This document shows, piece after piece, positions 11,263-23,100 of a stretch of 64,000 nt of DNA. The position numbers and the translations under genes are program-made. This DNA comes from Sparassis latifolia (taxonomy: Eukaryota; Basidiomycota; Agaricomycetes; Polyporales; Sparassidaceae). The notes under the pieces were generated by a model. It was not told the DNA's origin and searched no databases. It saw nothing but the letters and a program-made list of their open reading frames with translations. Each line of letters opens with the position of its first letter. Within the stretch, counting starts at the first letter, position 1. The stretch covers positions 36,001 to 100,000 of the forward strand of contig JAENRS010000013.1 of assembly GCA_018466975.1 (NCBI GenBank), read 5' to 3'.

Positions 11263-12047
11263 TTCAATCGGTCTGTGTAAAGCTGCAGCGATCAAGCTCA
11301 TGGCGATGAGTCAAGCTGGAGCGATGGGCCCACCGCCATAGGAGTATTTCTGAGCAATCGGCCCACCACCAGATGCTACTATTATACCAGGCATCGAGCC
11401 TGGAGGTGATAGTCGAGCGATGGGCAGCCATAGGTGTATTATGAGCGATCGGCCCATGCTGGGTAATACATGCCAGTAATGCCTGGTATGTCAGCGAGTG
11501 GCCCACGCCACGGGATTACAGCCCATTGGCAGCCATAGGTAGTGTTCTGAGATCTCCCACCGCCCTGACATTGTCATGAACTGGACAGCCAGCAGGGCTA
11601 TTATACCCATCGGTCTGTGTAAGTAGCTGTCAGCGATCGGCCCACCGCCATGAGGTATATTTCTGGAGCGATCGGCCCACCGCCATAGGTAGTATTTCTG
11701 AGCGATCGGCCCACCACCTATTATGCCATACCGCCATAGGTATGTTCTGAGCGATGGGCCGACCTCCATAGGTAGTGTTCTGAGCGATGGGCCCATCGCC
11801 ATAGGTATATTTCTGAGCGATCAGCCCACCGCCACGGTGCTATTATACAGCCATCAGCCCAACCCCATAGGTAGGGTTCTGAGCGATGGGCTGACCTCCA
11901 TAGGTAGTGTTTTGAGCGATCGGCCCACCACCACGGGGCTATTATACAGCCATTGGCCCACCACCATAGGTACATTTCTGAGCCCATAGGCATGGGTCGC
12001 CTGAAATATCTGACTAGCCCAGGCATAGCTGAGTTATTTGCCTTGCC
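11263..12047. repeat. Outer subterminal repeat array of arm A (mosaic)
   Basis: Tandem and inverted copies of a GGCGGTGGGCCRAT / CCTATGGCGGTGGGC motif, spaced a few tens of bases apart, with CTGAGCGATCGGCCCACC linkers. Within it, 11562-11597 matches the TIR core of arm B and about 11445-11515 matches the 5' half of the gypsy LTR, so the end has been shuffled. ORFs crossing it are repeat artefacts. Confidence 0.8.
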
Positions 12048-12410
12048 CTAGGTTGTCAACTGGGCTCGTATCATGTCCGTGTTGTCTTGGTGAAGCATGG
12101 GTGGGTGAAGGAACATACCGGATGATTTGTCAGGGAGTAGCATAGGTGGATGTATGAAACATGGAGATTGGTCGAGGGGAAGCATGGGCGGATGTATGAA
12201 ATGTGGAGATTGGTCGGGGGGAAGCATGGGCGGATGCCACACCTGGTTGCCCGAGCCAAGAAGTAGACCATACGAAGTGAACAGATTGTACCCGAAGTCA
12301 ACTGAAGAGCATGAAGTAGACGAGGATGCGGACGTGTGCGAATCAGCGTACGAGCCGAAGGACACCACAGAAGAAGGGGCTCTGGCCTTGAGTCGTTGCT
12401 CATGTGGCAC
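12048..12410 (-). CDS. Small ORF with 14-residue tandem repeats (arm A)
   Basis: A 120-codon frame with a serine-rich start (SSYADSHTSASSSTSCSS in the arm B copy) followed by 14-residue units of the form HPPMLPPDQSPHFI, encoded by a 42-bp minisatellite. Arm A has one unit fewer than arm B and the frame is kept. A one-base loss near the start changes the initiation frame relative to arm B, so the true start is uncertain. No known domain; it may be a real short protein or only an open repeat. Confidence 0.4.
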   Translation of the reverse strand: MPHEQRLKARAPSSVVSFGSYADSHTSASSSTSCSSVDFGYNLFTSYGLLLGSGNQVWHPPMLPPDQSPHFIHPPMLPLDQSPCFIHPPMLLPDKSSGMFLHPPMLHQDNTDMIRAQLTT

Positions 12411-13056
12411 CTCTTGCTCAGACCTATCAGCCCACCGCCATAGGTGTAGTTCTCAGCGATCAGTCAACCGCCATGGGCATATTTTTCAGTGATTGATCCA
12501 CCGCCTAACAGGGCAATGATGGAGCTACCGCCGGCCAATAATTTCCACGTAATCCACCCATCATTCCCTCCAATTCTGGTTAGCTCACTATCAGCTCTCC
12601 TTGCAGTATCACACTCTCTCCCACTGTGGGAAGGGTTGGCGAACTGTGGCGAATATCCTTCGCCATCTGAACATGGAGTTCAGAATGACTTCGCCAAACT
12701 CTCCCAATTGGCATCGGCGTTTCGAGACATGCATCAGATACAATTTGGGATGTGCCCTTCTGGGTAGAGTATGTGGAGACGAATGGCGGTCCTTTCCACC
12801 GTGAGTAGGGTTGGCGAACTGTGGTGGATATCACTCGCCATCTGAACATGCAGTCCAGAATGACTTCGCCAAACTCTCCCATGTGGCATTGGCTTTCGAG
12901 CCATGCATCAGATACCATTGGGGATGTGCCCTCCTGAGGAGAGTATGTGGCTACTATGTTTCGCCTTACCACACCAGGTACATTGCCCAGGTTCAAAGAC
13001 ATGACAACCTTATATTCGACACACTACAGCACGAACGGACACCTGGCATTGGGCGA
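12411..13056. repeat. Non-coding stretch with a ~174-bp tandem duplication
   Basis: Two copies of a unit containing GGTTGGCGAACTGTGG start near 12634 and 12808 and include TTCGCCATCTGAACATG and GACTTCGCCAAACTCTCCCA. The same duplication is in arm B at about 56400-56760. No convincing gene. The stretch is rich in the pentamer TGGCG/CGCCA. Confidence 0.7.
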
Positions 13057-13774
13057 TTACATTCCTAACTCACGCAGCTGCCGCGTCGCCTCCTGCAGCT
13101 CTTTCAGCACCACATCCAGGTTCTGATCTGTCCTCTCGTGCAACCAACTAGTGAGGTTCGCAACGCGAACATGCAGCTGTTCAAGCTGCACCAGTGTAGA
13201 CTCGGAGATGGTGTACACCTTCTCCTACGTTCTCGAGGTTCAGCAAGACTGTAAGGTGCTGGAACGTACCACTCACCCAGGGATCACCAAGTTTGTACCA
13301 CCAGGCCTCCATAGGGCTCCCCGCCGGCCCAACCTGATGATCCCATTTCCACCAGTAGTCGGGTGAATCCTCGAGTAGGTTCTTAGGACGAGGAATGAGG
13401 GTGGTGGGGTGTGGAATCGCCTTGACGTCAATGCTGATGGGGCGCAGAACCGCGATTGAAAGTGCAGGCGGTGAGGACACTGGCGATAACTCCGCCATGG
13501 TCAATATGGTCAGCATGACCCGCCAGCGCGAGTCGCCACAGATACCCCTGACGGCGAACTGCACAGGACTCAGCAGGGTCAGGCGATATCAGCAAGAAAG
13601 GCGTACCATCTCCCGGCGCAAGCCTTCCTCCCAACGGACCTTGGTGAAGTGATCTGGGTCAGGCTCCAGTGCCAGAACAGCTTCTTGGATCCTCCAAGTG
13701 TAGACTTCCAACTGCAACCTCCCTCTGGAGAACAGGCAGGGGCGCGCATCTGATGTTGAAGACTGGGCAGACAT
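13057..13774 (-). CDS. Small three-exon protein of the KDZ element (arm A)
   Basis: Exon 1 reads MSAQSSTSDARPCLFSRGRL and LEVYTWRIQEAVLALEPDPD; an intron starts at the GTACGCC after RREM. Exon 2 contains IPHPTTLIPRPKNLLEDSPD and YWWKWDHQVGPAGSPMEAWW; exon 3 is a predicted helical tail (LEQLHVRVANLTSWLHERTD) with stop at 13057-13059. The arm B copy is at 55588-56308. The tryptophan-rich middle is distinctive, but I recognise no family. Its place just after the transposase suggests a cargo or accessory gene. Confidence 0.6.
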
Positions 13775-13987
13775 GACGGTGAGTGGATGATCCGAGGTTG
13801 ATATCTGATCGACCTTATCTGATGTCTGATGTCATGCGATTGGAGAGCACATGCCGAGATGAAGCCCTCAGGCGAGGATGGAGGACACTTCACCAAATGT
13901 GATATTGGTGAGTAGGAATTACATACATGAGGATCACTACATCGATATAGCAAACATGAATATGCGTACACCCCAGTGAACCCTGAC

Positions 13988-16900
13988 TCAAAGCACATTT
14001 TCATCGCCCGCCCTTTCGTCCTCAATGTCCAGGGCGAGGATGTGGCTGAAGGCGTCAGTGGCGTGGCTGGCGAAGGTCCGCCACATACTCACTTGCCTGG
14101 CAGCATAGCAAACATGACCCCACCAGGAAGGATTCATCATCTCGAGCCAGTGAGTCCATCGTTCCGCATTCCGCTTGAAGGTGGCTATGGTCCAGGCCAT
14201 TTCCGAGTGGACCAAGACACGCTCCTCCCTCCATCTCTCATATCGAGCTCTGGCACGCAGCCAATTCACTCTATAGACTAAAGGGTAAATTAGCAGGAGG
14301 CCTAGAGATCAATCAGACAATTACGAACACTCGTCCATCCATTCTGATGAACCTCGATCTCCAGCGACATCCATGGTCAGAACCAAGCCAGGTTGACGTT
14401 CCTGAGCCTGGAGGTGCTAGCCTCGATGGCGGCAGTCTTCACGTGCAGGTCCTTCTTATCCAAAGGGCGATAGAGGCCAAGTCTTCATCGGTGGCGCCCA
14501 AGTGCATAATGGCGCGTCGGTTGGCAGAATAGAGCCTGGCGCAGGCCAAGGCGGTCTGATCAGCAGCATGAACCTCCGCCTGTGCGGGTCATGGTTCCGG
14601 CGCTGTTGGCGGGACGAACCCTCTTGCGGTAGAGGTAAGACTTCAGTCCAAGCGCCATGTGAAGCTCGTGGAGGATGTCATTCATCAGGCCTTTGCGCAA
14701 CTCCAACTCTTGGGCCACCAGGGTCTGGAGCCCGTTGGCGACGGCGGCCATGAATCCGATCTGCGAAGGTAAATTCAAGGAAGCTCGCTCAGGAGGAATC
14801 GCATCCTCGCCATACTCAGCGTCCTCGGGTGTATTTGAAAAGGATTCTCATCCAAGGAATCCCAGAGCGCACCATCGTTCACGATCTTCCATGGCGGGAG
14901 CGTCCTCCAACCTTCCCATGAACTTCTCAGGCGACATTGGAATGTGAGACTGCTGACTTGAGCGCTGGCGGCGCTCGAGAGTCTTGAGGTCCTCCGCCAC
15001 GCTCGGATTTTGACCGCCTTGCGGATATCATTCGCAAGCTTAAGTCTGAAGGCCGTCAGAGCTCTATTTTTGTAAAGGCGAGGCAAACTCACTGTGCTTC
15101 TTGAATTTTGAGGCCAGTCGACAACCATCCGGTGGTGCCCTTCTCCAAGCCCTTGGCGGACTCCTCGCCCACCAGTCTGAGTTGGGTGAGGTCTTTACCA
15201 GGGCTTGCATTCACGTCAACTACATGCAGATAAAGCTTCAAAGGACTCCTTGCTTCTTGGGAAGCCCAGGAGCACGCGTTTCCACTTCCACTTTGTCATC
15301 AAGGTTGGCACTATAGGCAGCATAAGGCAGGTGGCAAATAGGGAAGGAGGAACCAGGCTCACCCATGCGAGTCGTCTTCTTCCAGTTGGAGTCATTCATG
15401 TGATCGTCAAGGACTTCTTGACGGTGAGCTCGGGTCATGCCCCTGGTACTGCCTGAGACCTCATTTGTCGGCGCCCACAGGGTCTCAATGACCTCGCCAT
15501 CGACCATACCAGCGCCAACTATAAAGTTGGGCGAGAACCGTTGGAAGCAGCAATCTTGGTGTCCGTGCACATGAAACAAGCTAATGCCTTGGTCTACCTT
15601 GAGCTCGAAGGGCATCCTCAGATAGGCGCTGTGGCAGAAATGTTTATGACATAGGACGCTATACTGGCACATGATGTCGTACATGACGAGGATGAGGGTG
15701 ATACCGGTGAGGGTCAGGAGCGCATTGCTGAGAGAGTAATCCATATTCATTTGTCTGCAGAGGGTGCGTCGGTGAGAATGAATCATGACAAGAGACATAT
15801 GCGAACCTTTCTCCCTTCTGGAAATCGACGACAGTATGAGGGACGAAGAAACCATGTCTGGCGCAAGCAGTGGCCCCGATTCCTGTGGCGTCGAGGTTGG
15901 CGCGATCCACATTGGCCTGATTGACAGCGCGGTGCTCATGACAAGTGGAGCGCTGGTGGGCTTAGGAGTCAAGGGCGGAAGAAGAACGTGCAGCCAGACA
16001 TGCACCTGATGCGACTCCATGGCCACCGCCAGATGAGCCTTGTAATCCTCTTGGCCGACCATGAATGCCTGGCCGTCACTGAGGGCGACGTCCTCCTCGG
16101 GGTGCTTCATCTTCATGTGCTCTGCACTGAAATTGCCATCCATGACAAAGCCGCATTTGAACTTCCACTGCACTGGATCCGCTTGCCAATCGAAAGGCAG
16201 GTTGAGCCCAGGCTGGGGACAGGCGGGACAAAAGATGGCGAGGCCACCCTTCTCCACAGGACGGAGGGCATCGTGTGAGAAGCCGTGCCACTTGCGATAT
16301 TTGAGTTGGCGCCATTGGCGGGACACCCGCATCAGCTCACGATAACGGTCCTGGCGAGGAACTGGCATGAACGGTTGGGCCATGGGAATGCATGTGAACA
16401 CTTACGGGAATGGTGCCAGGGAAGGCATTGCTCGTGACCCGTTTGAGCTTGCTGTAGTAGTTCAATGTCGCCGTCTTGCACTCTTTGTTCTCCAGAAGGA
16501 AATCGTCAAGGACGGCGAATGTGAAGGCGGTATGGGGATCCTTGACGGTACCAGGGTAAAGTCCCATTTGAAGAAGCTGCATGTCACGCTCCACTGCCAT
16601 CTCACACTGGCACCAGTCAACGCCGATATGGTGAATGCCAGAGATGTCGACAATGACTATGATCCGATTCCTGTAACTATCACGGCGAGGTGGCCGAGAG
16701 CACCGTGGCACATCTTCCTCCCAAGTGGGATCGGGAGCATCGTCGGTTTGCCTTGCTTCACCATCAAGGGTGCCTGCCAGAGGTGCAAAGTTGAATGGGA
16801 CTCGCCATCATCTGAGACCTCGCCATCATGTGCATTTAGGTCTTCATTGGAGGCATTCCAGAAATTGGACCCCGGGGCCACCACCGGCGCAGGGTTGTTA

Positions 16901-17532
16901 TGTGCTGTGAAGGCGCCCAGAGGGCAGGGATCTCCGCCATGCCCCAAATGGATGCAGACGCCAACCCGATACAGTGATGCCGGCTCAAAATACTGACCCT
17001 GCCAATGCTCTATCCGATGGAAAGGAGCACGCTGATGGCCGTTACGACAGCAGTCGGTACAGGTGAGCGGTCTGCCCATACAGTCCAGGCATCGCCACCG
17101 TCCCTCGCCAACCTTGCATTCCGCACAGTTTCTGGGCTCAGGCGGGGCTTCCATCTCGACAATGGCATGAAGATAGTCATCACGGTGGGGTATCCAGTCC
17201 CTCATGAAGTCATTCTGGGTCTATCGCGCATGGTCAGACCGTCAGATGGTCATGGCGGGAGTGCCCACCTTTGTCTTCCGAGCTGCCGGATCCAGCTGAA
17301 TCGGCACACCTATGTTGCCCAGGACGTCGCCATCATTCAAGTTAAACAAGGAGCCTGAAGCTGGAGCCTTCGATGGACTTTTGAAAGGCGATGGCACATT
17401 TGAACCCGTGGGCATGGGCAAAGGTATGTCCACATAGTGTACTCCCCTAGTGGTCTGCTTAGCTACCTTGGTCACAAACTCAACCTCGTCATCCAGGTCT
17501 ACAACGAGCCTGCTTTTGTTGTGTCTGCTCAT
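13988..17532 (-). pseudogene. CxC2-type KDZ transposase, arm A copy (frameshifted)
   Basis: Multi-exon transposase of the Kyakuja-Dileera-Zisupton superfamily. The N-terminus (VVDLDDEVEFVTKVAKQTTR) leads to the cysteine cluster NCAECKVGEGRWRCLDCMGR...CTDCCRNGHQRAPFHRIEHW, typical of the CxC2 KDZ-associated domain. The core has FVMDGNFSAEHM, ACARHGFFVPHTVVDFQKGE, LVMYDIMCQYS, HGHQDCCFQRFSPNF and GMVDGEVIETLWAPTNEVSG, which hold the predicted catalytic acidic residues. The C-terminus WLRARARYERWREERVLVHS is typical. Compared with arm B, bases are missing near 16690-16697 (CCGAG for CCGGGAG; CCGTGG for CCGGTGG) and near 16801, which break the reading frame between the cysteine cluster and the core. 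Many introns. Confidence 0.9.
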
Positions 17533-17746
17533 GGTTCAGGTCAGTGGGGAGTCGTATTCCAAGCCAATCGATGAGCATTGTGTCCCTATCGCACAACACG
17601 TGCAAATCACACACGGCCTTGCTGCCCACCAGACTACTCATCAAGGTGGTTAAGAATGGCTGCAATGCCTGGGCCTTATCACCTCGTGGTTTCTTTAGGC
17701 ATCATATCAGCGTTATGCAGATAAGGATGCCATGTTGGTGAGAGGT

Positions 17747-18110
17747 CCGCCAATTGTATGTCGCCCTCAGTGCTAACTTTGCCTTGACTCGAACTAGCAT
17801 AATGTTCAAAAGGGAAACGTGCACTTGCACCGCGCGCTCGCCAACACTGCCGCCATCTGCCCCACTAGCACTCACAACTTCTCAACTGAATACATTTCGC
17901 CACCACCTCCACCAACTTCGAGGTCCGCCAACCATACGCTGCCATCAGTGATAACTACACCTTGAGCTGAACACTGTCGAGATGTGAAATGCGCACTCGC
18001 ACCGCGCGCTCGCCAACCTTCAGCTAGGATTCGGAAATTCATGACTCCATACATTTCGCCATCACCTCCACCAACTTTGTCCCGCCAACGAAGCTGCCAT
18101 CGACAGTCTC
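17747..18110. repeat. ~160-171-bp tandem repeat between TET/JBP and KDZ genes (arm A)
   Basis: Two and a partial third copy of a unit with TCCGCCAA, ACCGCGCGCTCGCCAAC and ACATTTCGCCAYCACCTCC occur at a spacing of 160-171 bases (for example 17891 and 18051; 17830 and 18001). It lies upstream of the KDZ start (17532) and overlaps the very end of the TET/JBP frame, so it may act in KDZ transcription or as binding sites. Arm B carries it at about 51110-51480. Confidence 0.6.
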
Positions 18111-19499
18111 CATCCCCTGCATAGTGTTCTCATCTCCATCAGTCTTTGGCATGATGTCCCTCTAATAAGCGAGCCAGTTAGGACCTGTTCTGAGTTAGGA
18201 ATGCAGACTCGGTGATGAACTGTGCACATGCCAATGTGTGAGGCGTAATATGAAGCTTGCATCCAGTGGGGCACCGGAATGCCTAGCCTGTTCTGGACAC
18301 CCTCTCGTATGAAGTATGCATAGATGAGCCTTTCGCCATCTGCTCGAGTGACGCCATGACGAATCACCTTTCCACAGAAGGCTATGATGGTTCCAGGACT
18401 ATAATCGATGGTGACACGCATGGCGGGGAAGTTCAACCACGCGCAAGTGTAGTTGCCCAACGTCGCCAACAGGTCGTAGAACGTGTATCTTGTCTTGCTA
18501 TCTCGGTGGAAAGGAGTTTCCCGGTTGGCGATCACCTGGAGCGCATTGAATGGCGACGACCAGTTCAGCGCCATCTCTCGCAATTCTGGGTCTTGCTGGA
18601 TCAAACCCAAGCACTGGCGTCCTGCAGCATATAGTGTTGGGTGAACGATGGCCAGGATGGCACCCAGCAATGCGGAGAAGTCATGAATATCACGCAGCCA
18701 ACTTCTTCTGCCCTCAAGCTTCAGGCTGGCGGAGGTCTCCAGCCTCCCAGACTCCATATGCTGCAAAGGCTGTCCAGACGCAAGGCAAATGGCGTGGCGA
18801 GGAGACCCACCTCTCTTACTTGTTGGAACCAACCTGGCGAGAGACACAAGGAGCCTGCTGGGAATTGGGCACACTCCTCAGGAGGCAAGAAGTACAACGG
18901 GTTGTGTCGCCAACTGGCGGTGGTGCTGGAAGGCTTACTGGCTGCTATTACTGGGTGTAGGGCCCTGGTCGCTTGGAGCGTCTTCGTCTGACAAATTTGT
19001 CAGATCACAGTGCAAGGCTGGGCAAGCCACTCACCTGGCGGTCTGGTATCAACACTCTTGGAAGTATCCAAGCCAAGATGCGTCCGTGCATGTCCACGAG
19101 GGTGGCGGGCTGGTCTATGCGTATTTCGCTCTCACCAAATGGAGGAGGCCACTTCCATTCCAGTTCTGCCTCGAGGACTTCATTCTGCCCCGTGGGCTGA
19201 ATCGAAAGGCTGTCGCAATATCTATCAATGTCCCACTGCAGCCTTACTATTACAATGGCGTGATCAGTGTGATCAGACCTGCGGCAAGACTAATGACTAC
19301 CAGGATTACGGATGGCCTTCACAAGAGCATCTGCAATGCCATTGCACTCCAATAGGAGGGCGGATGGCATGGACGGAGGCACTTCTATAGATGGCGCAGA
19401 ATGGGCTGCATGAGTGGCCAGATGGAGCTTTCGGCGAAACATGAGCTCCAAGACTCCTGCTATCTGATCGGTCAGTGGCATGGGTGACAGATTGCTCAT
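18062..19499 (-). CDS. TET/JBP-family 2-oxoglutarate/Fe(II) DNA dioxygenase (arm A)
   Basis: Family role: oxidation of methylated pyrimidines (5-methylcytosine to 5-hydroxymethylcytosine and further) in DNA. Starts MSNLSPMPLTDQIAGVLELM at 19499. Later exons give DQPATLVDMHGRILAWILPR, a family-typical N-terminal strand, then the double-stranded beta-helix core: NRETPFHRDSKTRYTFYD with the metal-binding HxD (H 18506-18508, D 18500-18502), LGNYTCAWLNFPAMRV, SPGTIIAFCGKVIRHGV with the distal histidine and RADGERLIYAYFIREGV with the 2-oxoglutarate arginine. I find all key residues and no break in arm A. At least four introns. The C-terminus after PVPHWM is uncertain. It sits directly upstream of the KDZ transposase on the same strand, the linkage reported for fungal TET/JBP genes. 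Confidence 0.9.
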
Positions 19500-20176
19500 C
19501 TTGATACTGTCTGCCAATCAATGGGACGATTACAGCATGCATCGGTTGAAGGAACGCACAGGTGTATGGCGGGCTCAGGCGGTTGGCTTGCAGATGCAGG
19601 GGAGAATGTAGGAGGGGCCAGAATGGCAAAGAACAGTATGCATTCATCTGCCTGCATATTGCTTGCAAGCACATCCCTTGCACATCTCACATGTTCATCA
19701 TGTCGCCGAGCCGGACATGATGCCGCCATGCCGAATCACGGGCCGGGTGGTCCGCCATGTCTGGGTCCTTCGTCACTGCCATCTAATTGGCCAAGCCTAA
19801 CTCCGAGGAAGCCCTTTATCCCACAGATTGGCATGCAGATGATCGTCAGATTGCCTCCGCCCAGCATTCGCAAGATGAAGTTGGCATGGTGTGCTCTGCC
19901 ATAGAAGCGGCATTCAACATTGCCTTTCACCAGGCATGAATGCTAGTGCATACCTACTACCACCTCCCGCCACTGCGAAAAATACACATACAATGCTTCA
20001 GCAGTCACCACACACCATGGCGAGGAGGGTAATTGGTGTAAGCCCAAATGGGCCATCAGCACGTGCATGTTGAGTTGTGGGCGGCCGACGAGGAAATGGA
20101 CAGAGCGCTGCCCATTGAACTATTGACCCCCTTCACTGCCCCAACACAAAAATCTCATCCTCGACATCGAGAAAGC
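19500..20176. promoter_or_regulatory. Divergent intergenic region between TET/JBP and HMG-like genes (arm A)
   Basis: About 680 bp lie between the TET/JBP start (minus, 19499) and the HMG-like start (plus, 20177). An ORF of 127 codons (19521-19904, plus) is kept in arm B with indels but has no recognisable domain. The region probably holds a shared promoter; I see no defined motif. Confidence 0.35.
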
Positions 20177-23100
20177 ATGCCGGCGAGATTTGTAATTTTG
20201 ACGGAGCATCAGCCCATACTCTCTGAGAAGCTGCGGTCTTATGACACGGCAGATGCCAAGGGACGCAAGACTCTGGTTCAGAGCTTGCGCCAGAAGCTGA
20301 AGACACAGTTTGTCGACACGTCAAATTATGATGACATCATTGTGGAAACTGTGAGCAGTGTTTCATGTCTGTGAGGTCCCCACTAACTCTCACCACAGAA
20401 AATCTGAGAGTGGCTCAATAACCATGCCCGCCATGCACAGGAGAAAGCGACGAAAAAGCGTATGCATGTTTCTGGCAAGCCCAATGCCTTCAAGGTGTGG
20501 GATGCACTGGAGAGGGACAAGGTGACTGAGGCCGCGCGAGCACTCGCGGCAGAAAAGGGTTGCAATGTCTCCAAGGTGTGGAGAGTTGCACGGAGTGCCG
20601 AATGGGCAAAACTGTCCAAGGAGGAGCAGAAGGTGTATGAGGAAAAGGCGGAAAGTTGGCGCAATGGCACTCTGGATGATAAGACGAAAATGAAGTGCGT
20701 ACCTCCTGTCACGTAGCATAAGGCAAATCCTGACCTAAGACAGGCTGAGGGAGCAGCGAATGATGCAATATTTGAAGAAGTTTGCCAAGACTATGTGGGA
20801 CACCATGGGCATTCACATGGCATTCATGCTAGCATATCCGAAGGAAGCGAGGATTCTGAAGGTAGAGATGTGAGCGTAGACCGTCCGACTGTCACCATCT
20901 GCTAACCCCCGAGTGAAGGGTGGAGGTCAACCACACCATCACCAATGGAACTCCATTCGGGGCCTATCCTGGGTGGCTGCGTGCTTACCAGCCTCTAGCA
21001 AAGGTGTTCTCTGAGTGGGCCAAAGGCGAATACGGTAAGAAGACCTCAGTTGCATTGTCGCTGGCACACTGACCTGATTCTTTAGGTGTGACTGAGACTA
21101 CGGTGATGGTGAAGAAGACACCTGCCGATTGCATGCGGGCCATGAACAAGATTCGGTTGACGGCCAACGGTTTTCCTCTGCTCCCGTTGGTGCCCGAAGG
21201 TATGGCGGAAGCGCCTCTCAAGGTGATGAAGGTACAAGTTCGAGACTTCATGAATCATCACTACGGTATGACACTCCCACTCGGTGTTGAGAGATGCTGA
21301 CCAGTTTACAGCATTGGCGAAGGGTGTTCGGAACTGCAAGTCGCCATGGACGAAGCTGAACAGCATAGACGACATCAATGAGGTTATTCCAGCGGAGATG
21401 CTACCTGAGAACTTCCAGTGGATCGATCCCTCAAAGATGACAAGTGTTCCTGTTCGTGCCCTCCTCGACCACTGGTGGGCACGCCAAGAGGAACATGGAC
21501 CTGAGCAGACCATGCGATTCACCCAGTACTTCGACAAGGATGGCGAAGCTGCTCCCGCCAAGTATGATCCTCTTCCACCACTTGACGGATCAGCACAGGC
21601 ATTAGAAGAAGGATCTGAACATGAGGTCCAAGAAGCACTCACACCTAAGAAGGCGGGGAAGGCGAAGAAGAAGGGTAAACCTGTGCGCAAGGTCACGGGA
21701 AAGGCGGCATCGAAGGCGACAAAAGGCAAAGCGGCCCCTGGTGGAGCCAAAGGCGGTGGGCGTAAACGCAAGATGAAAGATGCATACGACTCGGAAGACG
21801 ATGCCAGAAGCAGCCAAGACTCTGATCGGAGTTCGCTAGATATACCCAGCATGGCTTCCGAAGAAGATACAGCTAGCGATGAAGATTTAGGGGATGGCGA
21901 GAGCGTGATTGCGAATAAAGCGAAGGGCAAGGCAGTCGCCACCACCAATGGACGTAAGGCTAACAATGGTGGTGCACCTCAAGCGAGTGGTAGCGGCGGT
22001 GCCAAGACGAAGGCAAAGCGAGGTCTCCAAGACCTTCCTCTGGGCGAACTGCACAGATTTGACACAGAGGAGACTGATGAAGCATCGAGTGAACTGGAGC
22101 CCAGTACAAAGGAGCTCAGGCTTGAGCTTCAAGGCCGAGCCCCGCGTCTCACTGGCGAGAGTACTGTGGGGAGTACTGTGCCCCACCTCGTCAAAAGGAG
22201 AGACATGTTTCTCGCCACCCTTTCCGTCGAACCGCGATACCAGAATATGCTGAAGCAAGTCAAGATTGCGACTGTGGTGAGCTCCTTTCGTGGGGATTCA
22301 TAGCCACCATTGATCATCCGTCATATAGCCCCAGGTGTATCGTTTCGCCAGGTATGATCCGATTCCCTGGAGTGAATGGTCGTATAGCCAGCGCTACCTT
22401 CCGCCGTCATTTCATGCAGTGGACAACTTTGACATCGTCGAGAACTGGTTGGGCGACAAACCATGGCTGACAAAATATTGGTTCTTACATCCACAGGGCG
22501 TACAACAATCTGCACTCGTGATTGGTATGGCACTGAGGGACCTCACACGATCTCAGTTCATTGAGGAGGGCGAACCGACCAACCTTCCCGACTATGTGGT
22601 GAACTCCGCGATCTCATTTGACGCAGTAGAGCAGCTGCTTCGCTGTTGTGAGATCATTACCTTGGACATGGTGGAAGGGAACGTCACCCATGCCATGGTG
22701 AAGCCAGTGAGCAAGCCTGCCATATGCGGTGCCCCACAAGGTGGCGATGGCCTTGGGGGCCAGGAGGAGCAGGAAGGTGATGCCTCTGCAAGAACTCATG
22801 ATGGCGCTGCTACTGCTGCCAAAGTTCACAAGGCTCACCAGCCTGCCCCCATGGCTGACAAACCAATCATTCCAAGTGGAGGAGACGAAGGGCCGAGCCT
22901 GGAGACCAGTGGTGGGGCCTCTGACGATGGCGAAGAGGACGATGCACACTTGTCCGTACCTAGCAGTGGTGCTGAATGACTGCCACCACCTCCGTTTATA
23001 CCTAAGATGAGGAAGGCGGCAGCCACGGAAGACCGTCCATCAGGTCAAGCCAAAGCGCTCCAGGGAAGGTCGATCACCGATGCCCTTCAGAGTAATATCC

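Noticed and set aside
11263..12047. Array of short repeats resembling a CRISPR
   Set aside because: Spacing and unit length are irregular, units are degenerate, and this is a eukaryotic transposon end.
15238..16401. Single 387-codon KDZ ORF taken as an intron-free gene
   Set aside because: Its middle part (PPLTPKPTSAP...) lacks KDZ residues, while another frame holds VDRANLDATGIGATACARHG; introns are needed on both sides.
19521..19904. 127-codon plus-strand ORF between TET/JBP and HMG-like genes
   Set aside because: It is present in both arms but has no domain or splice context, and it lies in an expected divergent promoter.
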